From Gemmatimonadota bacterium (GTDB lineage Bacteria > Gemmatimonadota > Gemmatimonadetes > Gemmatimonadales > GWC2-71-9), in contig QHTP01000083.1 of the NCBI GenBank assembly GCA_003220855.1, positions 1 to 5,468 of the forward strand: 5,468 bases of DNA, given 5' to 3'. The notes beneath the pieces are model-generated. The model was given only the letters and a program-made list of their open reading frames with translations, made no database searches and was not told the DNA's origin. Positions 5,062-5,468 of the stretch are shown piece after piece. How positions within the stretch are numbered: the first letter of the stretch is position 1; each line of letters starts with the position of its first letter. Both the position numbers and the translations under genes were made by a program.

Positions 5062-5468
5062 CGCCGGTCCAGCTGTTCGGCGTCTCGTTTCAAAACCCCG
5101 TTCTGCTCGCCTCCGGCACCGCCGGGTTCGGCCGCGAGGTGTACGGCGTGACCGACCTCGACGCGCTGGGCGGCATCGTGACCAAAGCCGTGACGCCGGA
5201 GGCGCGGCAGGGGCATCCTGCGCCGCGGGTCGCCGAATTCCCGGGGGGCATGCTCAACGCCGTGGGACTCGCCAACCCGGGCCTCGACGCGGTACGCGCG
5301 CACGAGCTGTCCTGGCTGGCGACGACGCTGCGGCGCGCTCACGTGCTGGTCAACGTCGCCGGCGCGACGCTCGACGACTACGCGCAGGTGATCGCCGGGC
5401 TCACCGACCTGCCGGTCGTCAGCGCGTTCGAGATCAACGCGTCCTGTCCCAACACCAGCGCCGGCGGC
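5058..5468 (+). CDS. pyrD: Dihydroorotate dehydrogenase, class 1B catalytic subunit, 3'-truncated by the window
   Basis: The first 137 residues of PyrD are present, starting at a GTG that overlaps the amidase stop by 4 nt (GTGA). The enzyme oxidises dihydroorotate to orotate in pyrimidine synthesis. Visible landmarks are NPVLLASGTAGFG near the FMN site, Lys43 in VTKAVTP, Asn67 in GGMLNAVGLANPG, and the catalytic Cys130 in NASCPN. These fall at the same residue numbers as the known active-site residues of the Lactococcus lactis class 1A enzyme, so no indel has occurred up to here and the GTG start fits. The wording around the FMN site (FGREVYG, PRVAEFPGGM) resembles the NAD-linked class 1B (PyrDB) more than class 1A. 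Class 1B enzymes work with the flavin/iron-sulfur subunit PyrK, which is not in the window. The start has only weak GC-rich Shine-Dalgarno-like sequence, so translation probably depends on coupling to the amidase gene. Confidence 0.94.
   Translation, partial: MTPVQLFGVSFQNPVLLASGTAGFGREVYGVTDLDALGGIVTKAVTPEARQGHPAPRVAEFPGGMLNAVGLANPGLDAVRAHELSWLATTLRRAHVLVNVAGATLDDYAQVIAGLTDLPVVSAFEINASCPNTSAGG

Overview
The window is a compact, GC-rich bacterial segment holding two operons on the + strand, separated by a divergently transcribed tRNA gene. The protein matches and composition (high GC, 4-nt ATGA/GTGA gene overlaps, a tRNA without encoded CCA, an amidase with a copper-amine-oxidase-like N-terminal domain, class 1B dihydroorotate dehydrogenase) suggest an environmental high-GC bacterium. 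Gemmatimonadota is my best guess and an actinobacterium is less likely, but I cannot settle the phylum from sequence alone.

Region 1 (1-3200) is a sulfur-assimilation operon. It encodes the C-terminal half of a thiosulfate sulfurtransferase (rhodanese), a CysM-type PLP cysteine synthase, a Mec-type JAMM metallopeptidase, and a single 482-aa protein. That protein joins a CysO-like ubiquitin-fold sulfur carrier (ending in Gly-Gly) to a MoeZ-like E1 adenylyltransferase with a rhodanese domain. Together these make up the protein-thiocarboxylate route to cysteine known from Mycobacterium tuberculosis (CysO, CysM, Mec, MoeZ). In that route a rhodanese supplies sulfur, the E1 enzyme adenylates and thiocarboxylates the carrier's C-terminal glycine, CysM adds the carrier-borne sulfur to an activated serine, and Mec trims cysteine off the carrier. 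Consecutive genes overlap by 4, 4 and 10 nt, so they are very probably co-transcribed and translationally coupled.

The most interesting point is the fusion. The carrier's Gly-Gly, which must be a free C-terminus to work, is buried at residues 90-91 of the fusion and followed directly by the E1 domain. Some cleavage is therefore expected, and the JAMM peptidase encoded immediately upstream is the obvious candidate. A second oddity is a pair of 29-bp octanucleotide tandem arrays in opposite orientation inside the start of cysM. Their unit length is not a multiple of 3, so slippage would switch the gene off.

Region 2 (3201-3400) holds tRNA-Leu(CAG) on the - strand and two back-to-back sigma70-type promoters, one for the tRNA and one for the following operon. 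Region 3 (3401-5468) runs smpB (trans-translation), a secreted N-acetylmuramoyl-L-alanine amidase, and the start of pyrD (class 1B), each overlapping the next by 4 nt. The smpB GTG start lies only a few bases past the predicted transcription start, so its mRNA would be leaderless or nearly so.
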